Shown here: positions 60,321-64,000 of the stretch, piece by piece | How the letters are laid out: each line of letters begins with the position of its first letter | Numbering within the stretch: the stretch's first letter is position 1 | Source of the DNA: Clostridiales bacterium | Lineage (GTDB): Bacteria > Bacillota > Clostridia > Lachnospirales > Lachnospiraceae | DNA: 64,000 nucleotides | Direction of reading: 5' to 3' | NCBI GenBank assembly: GCA_012839295.1 | Contig: DUNO01000066.1 | Location: forward strand, 186,001 to 250,000 | Program-made: the position numbers and the translations under genes | Notes under the pieces: model-generated | Databases searched by the model: none | Seen by the model: only the letters and a program-made list of their open reading frames with translations | What the model was told of the DNA's origin: nothing

Positions 60321-62366
60321 CTATTCTTTATAATTAACAGCATAAAAATCCTTCATTAATAAAGGATTCAACATCTCAACAGGTACAGGCTTGCTAAGCA
60401 GATAGCCCTGTCCCGAATTACAGCTTCCAGTCCTTAAAAACTCCAGCTGTTCCTGGGTCTCAATCCCCTCGGCAACAACATAAAATTCCAGGTCATGTGC
60501 CAGCCTCAGGATATTCTTTATCAAAAGCATATCAACACTGTTTTCATTAATCGCACGGATAAAGCTTTGGTCAAGCTTTATAATATTAATCGGGAACATC
60601 TTAAGGTAATTCAAGGAAGAATAGCCCGTACCAAAATCATCCAGCGCGATCCGTATACCCATATTGCGGAGCCGCTTTAAATGCTCAATTACAATGTCAA
60701 CATCCGATATATTGGCAGTCTCCGTTATCTCAATGACGACTCCTTCATAATTCACCGGAGCCTCCTGAAGGATCTGTTCGATTTCACGGAAGTTAATGGT
60801 ACTTGTCAAGGTCTTTCCAGACAAGTTAATCGATATCTCCAACTCCCCGTAGCCTTCCAGCTCCCATTGTTTCTTCTGCCTGAGAGCCTGCCTGACAATC
60901 CAGCGTTCTAGCATGTAGATCTGTCCGGATTCCTCCGCCAGCGGAATGAACTCAGAGGGCGGGATGAAGCCTTCCTCCGGATGGATCCAGCGGACCAGTG
61001 CCTCGACCCCCAAAACCCTTCCCGTCTTCAAACAAAACTGCGGTTGGTAGTATAATACAAAATGCTCGTTCTCAATACCATATTGGAGGTTATTAATCAT
61101 TTTGATCTGCCGTGCATTATTATCGTATATTTCCTTTTGATAGAAAAGCACACGGTTTTTGCCTTCCCTTTTTGCAGTATACATAGCAATATCCGCATTC
61201 TTTAACAGGGTTGTGGAGTCGGTTCCATCAAATGGGTAAGATACCACCCCCACACTCATGGAGATATAAAATTGCCGGTTTTCAATGGTCCAGGTCCTGC
61301 TAATCCTCTGTATCAGGGCTTCCAGCTTTAATAAAACCTCATCCTTCAGCATTCGGACAAATAGGATGGCAAATTCATCTCCCCCCAGCCTTGCCACAGA
61401 ATTAGGCTCACTAATTTCGTCCCTCAGCCTCTCTCCCAAGTAATTCAGGAACAAATCTCCGACCTGATGCCCCATGGAATCATTGATATTCTTAAAATTA
61501 TCAATATCAATATAGGCAATCATGAAATAATTACCTTGGATATTCCGGTTGATCTGCTCATTTATTTCACTCTCGAACTTGGCACGGTTTGGCAAGCCCG
61601 TCAATCTATCATAGTAGGCCAGATGCTCAATCTGATCCTCATAATGCTTTCTTTCATTGATATCGACACCGATGGATACAAAATAATGCCCCTCCTCATC
61701 CTCCCTGGAGCTCATCATCGTGCTATTCCATAGGATATTGATCAAAAATCCATCCTTGGTGATGAGAGGAACCTCATAATCCTGGAGCTGTTTCCTCTCC
61801 CTGATACCCTTAAAAATCTTCCTGACCTGATCCCGGTATTCCGCGGGGACCAGGATTTCAATCCAATTCTTTTCATGAAGGTCTTCTATCCCATATCCAC
61901 ACATTTTTTGCGCAAAGGGATTGAGGCTGATCATGCTCTCTTCATTGTGGGTAAAGATAAACACCGGAGCATCATTAATAATACTTTCCGTCAGCTCCTT
62001 CTGGAAAACCAATTCCGCCTTCGCTGTTGTAAGCTCGCCATGTGCTATACTAAGCTTGTTGTAGGCACCCTGGGTTTTCTTATTTTCATCCCTCAGCAGG
62101 ATGATCCTGTCACGAATTAGGAAAAAGAGCATTAGTGTTGTAATCAGGATATAGAACCAGCCCTTATAGGTTTGTAAATGCTTATAAGCTTCCATGTTTG
62201 GAATAACTAGTTCAAGTATTCTGTCCGATAATATTATCCATAATGCGCCAAAGACCCAGTAAATAGAAGCAATGATTACAGCCTCATTTTTGAAAACAGA
62301 CGGCCTTCTTTTTCTATTGGCTTTCTTTGCTTCCTTTACCTCATCTTTTGAAAATTCCCTTGACAT
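60321..62366 (-). CDS. Membrane-anchored PAS-GGDEF-EAL cyclic-di-GMP enzyme
   Basis: A 681-residue signalling protein. Two membrane helices (about 28-48 and 70-88) with a short loop, a PAS domain (about 125-245; APVFIFTHNEESMISLNPFA), a GGDEF domain (about 255-415; ARLGGDEFA, intact) and an EAL domain (about 430-675; GVEALVRWIHPEEG, with the LDDFGTGYSS and VAEGIETQEQ motifs). Both active-site motifs look complete, so it could make and break c-di-GMP; PAS would set the balance. The start is the ATG of MSREFSKDEVKE after GGGAG; the longer frame upstream has no ribosome binding site. Monocistronic. Confidence 0.93.
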   Translation of the reverse strand: MSREFSKDEVKEAKKANRKRRPSVFKNEAVIIASIYWVFGALWIILSDRILELVIPNMEAYKHLQTYKGWFYILITTLMLFFLIRDRIILLRDENKKTQGAYNKLSIAHGELTTAKAELVFQKELTESIINDAPVFIFTHNEESMISLNPFAQKMCGYGIEDLHEKNWIEILVPAEYRDQVRKIFKGIRERKQLQDYEVPLITKDGFLINILWNSTMMSSREDEEGHYFVSIGVDINERKHYEDQIEHLAYYDRLTGLPNRAKFESEINEQINRNIQGNYFMIAYIDIDNFKNINDSMGHQVGDLFLNYLGERLRDEISEPNSVARLGGDEFAILFVRMLKDEVLLKLEALIQRISRTWTIENRQFYISMSVGVVSYPFDGTDSTTLLKNADIAMYTAKREGKNRVLFYQKEIYDNNARQIKMINNLQYGIENEHFVLYYQPQFCLKTGRVLGVEALVRWIHPEEGFIPPSEFIPLAEESGQIYMLERWIVRQALRQKKQWELEGYGELEISINLSGKTLTSTINFREIEQILQEAPVNYEGVVIEITETANISDVDIVIEHLKRLRNMGIRIALDDFGTGYSSLNYLKMFPINIIKLDQSFIRAINENSVDMLLIKNILRLAHDLEFYVVAEGIETQEQLEFLRTGSCNSGQGYLLSKPVPVEMLNPLLMKDFYAVNYKE

Positions 62367-62532
62367 CGTCCTACTCCCATCCGCAGCTGCAAAGCCGCTT
62401 AGCGTATATAAAAAGCTATAACCAGGATAGTATTTTATCTTAAGCCAGTACAGAAATATTATAAAATACGTGACGATTTTTGTCAATTTATTACTCAATT
62501 TATACATTTTTAGACAATGCCTTAGCTATGTG

Positions 62533-62558
62533 ATCCACCTGGTTTTTAACCTGTGGAT
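62533..62558. repeat. Inverted repeat upstream of the GGDEF-EAL gene
   Basis: ATCCAC-CT-GGTT / AACC-T-GTGGAT hairpin, with an alternative outer pairing GTGATCC / GGATCAC (62530 / 62572). It lies in the 335-bp divergent region between the GGDEF-EAL gene and the small-protein cluster. No gene is visible here and the promoters are not clear. Confidence 0.4.
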
Positions 62559-62701
62559 TCCTTACTTCATGGGATCACGCTTTATATTTTAAGCTGACAT
62601 CTGTCGCGCAAATCTAGACCAAATTTCCTAAAGGAAAAGGAATGTATATTTTACTCCCATCGACAAATACTAATCTAAACTATAGAAAGGAGGCTTAGCC
62701 A

Positions 62702-62851
62702 ATGAAGAACAATAAAGCAACGCCCTCTAAAACCGGAGGCGCCAAAAACAACGACTCTAATAATGATGTGGACTATAAAAACAGCAATTCTTCCCGCGAC
62801 AAGGTAAATTCGACTACTTCAAATAAATCCTCAAGCAAGGGAAGCAAATAA
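62702..62851 (+). CDS. Small Asn/Ser/Lys-rich protein
   Basis: Forty-nine codons: starts MKNNKATPSKTGGAKNNDSN and ends SKGSK, with Asn, Ser, Lys and Asp making up most of the sequence and no hydrophobic core. AAAGGAGG precedes the ATG by nine bases. First of three small genes in a row on this strand. Intrinsically disordered. Not recognised; no evidence for any function beyond the strong translation signal. Confidence 0.72.
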   Translation: MKNNKATPSKTGGAKNNDSNNDVDYKNSNSSRDKVNSTTSNKSSSKGSK

Positions 62852-62866
62852 AGGAAGGTGAATTTT

Positions 62867-63082
62867 ATGGATCCGATGCAATATTCATCAACAATCATAC
62901 CTGCCTATATGCCTTATGGGGGCATCGCATTTGCCGCCGGTATCTTCATGACTGACGGTGATAGGGATAGCTATTTATCTTCACTTGATTCTGATACCCG
63001 CAGCTACATTTTAAACCATCCCGAAGAATTTGGAACCCGGCAGGAAATCGATGATTTTGTCAGCCAAATGCACCGGAGCTAA
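62867..63082 (+). CDS. Small protein with hydrophobic N-terminal segment
   Basis: Seventy-one residues. MDPMQYSSTIIPAYMPYGGI is followed by AFAAGIFMTDGDRDSYLSSLDSDTRSYILNHPEEFGTRQEIDDFVSQMHRS. The C-terminal half looks like a short helical domain; the N-terminal half might contact membrane weakly. AAGGAAGG precedes the ATG by seven bases. It starts 15 bp after the preceding stop codon, so it is probably co-transcribed. Not recognised. Confidence 0.78.
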   Translation: MDPMQYSSTIIPAYMPYGGIAFAAGIFMTDGDRDSYLSSLDSDTRSYILNHPEEFGTRQEIDDFVSQMHRS

Positions 63083-63165
63083 AGGACAGGGATAAGCCAG
63101 GAATCCACTGCCCCGGCATCTGGTCAGCAAAAAAAACTCAACCACAACGAAAGGAGACTCATTTC

Positions 63166-63321
63166 ATGGATAGCAGTAAAAATACATCCTCAAAAAAGCA
63201 GGGTAAAAGCAGCGTATCAGATAAAGCCTACGACTATACCTATAGTCCTAAGGTCGAACCTCCAGACCCGAAAGCTACTTCAAACAAAGCACCCTCCTCT
63301 GGGAATAAGAGGGGGATCTAA
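63166..63321 (+). CDS. Small hydrophilic protein
   Basis: Fifty-one codons: starts MDSSKNTSSKKQGKSSVSDK and continues AYDYTYSPKVEPPDPKATSNK, ending NKRGI. Ser, Lys and Pro rich. AAAGGAG precedes the ATG by eight bases, and a strong terminator follows at once. Last of the three-gene cluster. Composition resembles the other two. Not recognised. Confidence 0.75.
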   Translation: MDSSKNTSSKKQGKSSVSDKAYDYTYSPKVEPPDPKATSNKAPSSGNKRGI

Positions 63322-63326
63322 GATAG

Positions 63327-63370
63327 AAAAGACAGCAGATAGGTTGCGTGTGACTTATCTGCTGTCTTTT
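63327..63370 (+). terminator. Terminator of the small-protein cluster
   Basis: AAAAGACAGCAGATA / TATCTGCTGTCTTTT, 15-base perfect stem followed by TTCTG, immediately after the last small gene. Ends the three-gene transcript. Confidence 0.9.
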
Positions 63371-63539
63371 TCTGCCCTAATGAGATTTTATTTTACCTTT
63401 ATATCAAATACATATGCCTCTATTTCTTCCTTCCGGCTCTGTCTCTTGCATTCAATATAGTTCTCAAATAGTATCCCATGACTTTATAGATGAATTTTTC
63501 AATTAGATCATACAAAATAAATTTTTCAATCAAATTCAC

Positions 63540-63568
63540 TTGTCCAAATCTCTGATCCATGTTATAAT
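63540..63568 (+). promoter_or_regulatory. Promoter of the tRNA gene
   Basis: TTGTCC (63540-63545) and TATAAT (63563-63568), 17 bp apart, place the start about four bases before the tRNA. Confidence 0.65.
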
Positions 63569-63578
63569 TCTTTATCAT

Positions 63579-63651
63579 GGAGGTATAGCTCAGTTGGGAG
63601 AGCACTTGCTCGACAAGCAAGGGGTCGCTGGTTCAAGTCCAGTTGTCTCCA
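63579..63651 (+). tRNA. tRNA-Val (GAC) with cytosine at position 33
   Basis: A 73-base cloverleaf. Acceptor GGAGGTA / TGTCTCC (two G-U pairs), D arm GCTC / GAGC, anticodon stem CTTGC / GCAAG, loop TCGACAA giving anticodon GAC, variable GGGTC, T arm GCTGG / CCAGT with loop TTCAAGT, discriminator A. Base 33, normally an invariant U, is C. The 3' CCA is not encoded (ATT follows). Both points are unusual, and the gene may be a degenerate copy. A promoter lies directly upstream. Confidence 0.85.
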
Positions 63652-63926
63652 TTCTTTTATTTGTTTTTTGATGTATTTGTTTTTCAAGTATTTGTTTCTT
63701 AATGTTAATGTATTTCTTGCTTGCTTATAATTAGCATTTGCCCGTTCTGCAATACTTTAATATTCAGCTTTTCCCAAAATCAAGTTAACTCCTACCCATC
63801 TTTTTTCCTATTAGATTTTCGCTTTCATGGACTCTTTTGTGCGGATAAGCCTACGTTATCCTCGGCTGTCTTGTTAAGTACAGTATACCCTATGGCTAAC
63901 TGAATAAAAAAACAAATCATTCAAAA

Positions 63927-63950
63927 GAAAAAAGCCACTTCACAGCGACT
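63927..63950 (-). terminator. Terminator for a gene at the right edge
   Basis: On the minus strand AGTCGC / GTGGCT (with G-U pairs) makes a stem, followed by six Ts. It is 16 bp past the stop codon of the frame entering from the right edge. The stretch 63652-63926 is T-rich near the tRNA and otherwise featureless. Confidence 0.55.
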
Positions 63951-63965
63951 CTTTCCTACGATATA

Positions 63966-64000
63966 TTATTTTAACTGCTTTGGAATAAACTCCAGTTTTA
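63966..64000 (-). CDS. C-terminal end of a gene that continues beyond the window
   Basis: The minus strand reads KLEFIPKQLK and a TAA stop (63966-63968). Ten codons only. The terminator just after it supports a real gene end. Not identifiable. Confidence 0.4.
   Translation of the reverse strand, partial: KLEFIPKQLK

Noticed and set aside
63420-63620. 66-codon minus-strand frame
   Set aside because: Its start lies inside the tRNA gene; the C-terminal part looks vaguely basic, like an IS remnant, but nothing supports this.

Overview
The window looks like a chromosomal segment of a low-GC, Gram-positive anaerobe of the Clostridia, most likely Lachnospiraceae. The basis is strong AGGAGG ribosome binding sites before nearly every gene, lipoprotein-type solute-binding proteins, a YesM/YesN-type two-component system beside an Lpl-type sugar importer, an RpiR-controlled sugar operon, a very long fused 2-hydroxyacyl-CoA dehydratase activase, and MetH without its reactivation domain. 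I cannot name the species. No phage, plasmid, CRISPR array, rRNA or complete insertion sequence is visible.

Layout. 1-4.7 kb: a minus-strand operon (RpiR regulator, lipoprotein, two permeases, MurQ cut by the window edge), probably for N-acetylmuramate or muropeptide-sugar uptake. 5-8.7 kb: a heterodimeric ABC exporter. 8.8-13.1 kb: a 1417-residue dehydratase-activase fusion. 13.3-15.9 kb: small genes, a HAD phosphatase and a short cytoplasmic chemotaxis-type protein. 15.9-39.9 kb: a carbohydrate-utilisation region. It holds a NagZ-like GH3 enzyme with an atypical CUT2 importer and a divergent AraC regulator, then a secreted GH30 enzyme (four discoidin domains), a secreted GH5 enzyme (six discoidin domains), two Lpl-type permeases, a response regulator and histidine kinase, a lipoprotein, and a second, cytoplasmic GH5 enzyme. 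40.5-42.3 kb: ilvN-ilvC with a structured leader. 42.7-44.7 kb: two GT2 glycosyltransferases. 44.9-49.2 kb: two separate modules of a small HTH regulator plus a membrane protein, separated by two MITE-like elements. 49.2-52.2 kb: MFS, GNAT and EamA proteins. 52.2-56.7 kb: MetH and a homocysteine methyltransferase-MetF fusion. 57-64 kb: small membrane and hydrophilic proteins, Hsp20, a GGDEF-EAL protein, several arrays of short tandem repeats and one tRNA-Val-like gene.

How the genes may work together. The two secreted hydrolases probably cut an extracellular glycan, perhaps a beta-1,3/1,6-glucan, while many discoidin domains hold the enzymes on it. The Lpl-type importer brings in oligosaccharides sensed by the YesMN pair, and the cytoplasmic GH5 and GH3 enzymes finish degradation. 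The substrate is inference from family membership; the gene order and domain content are read directly.

The most unusual features are: discoidin domains inserted inside the GH5 catalytic domain at the same point in two paralogues, a CUT2 ATPase with only one intact composite ATP site, a dehydratase activase that appears to be a covalent pseudo-dimer, a 36-bp minisatellite coding the linker of MetH, a structured ilvN leader with four small hairpins, and a tRNA-Val with C at position 33.
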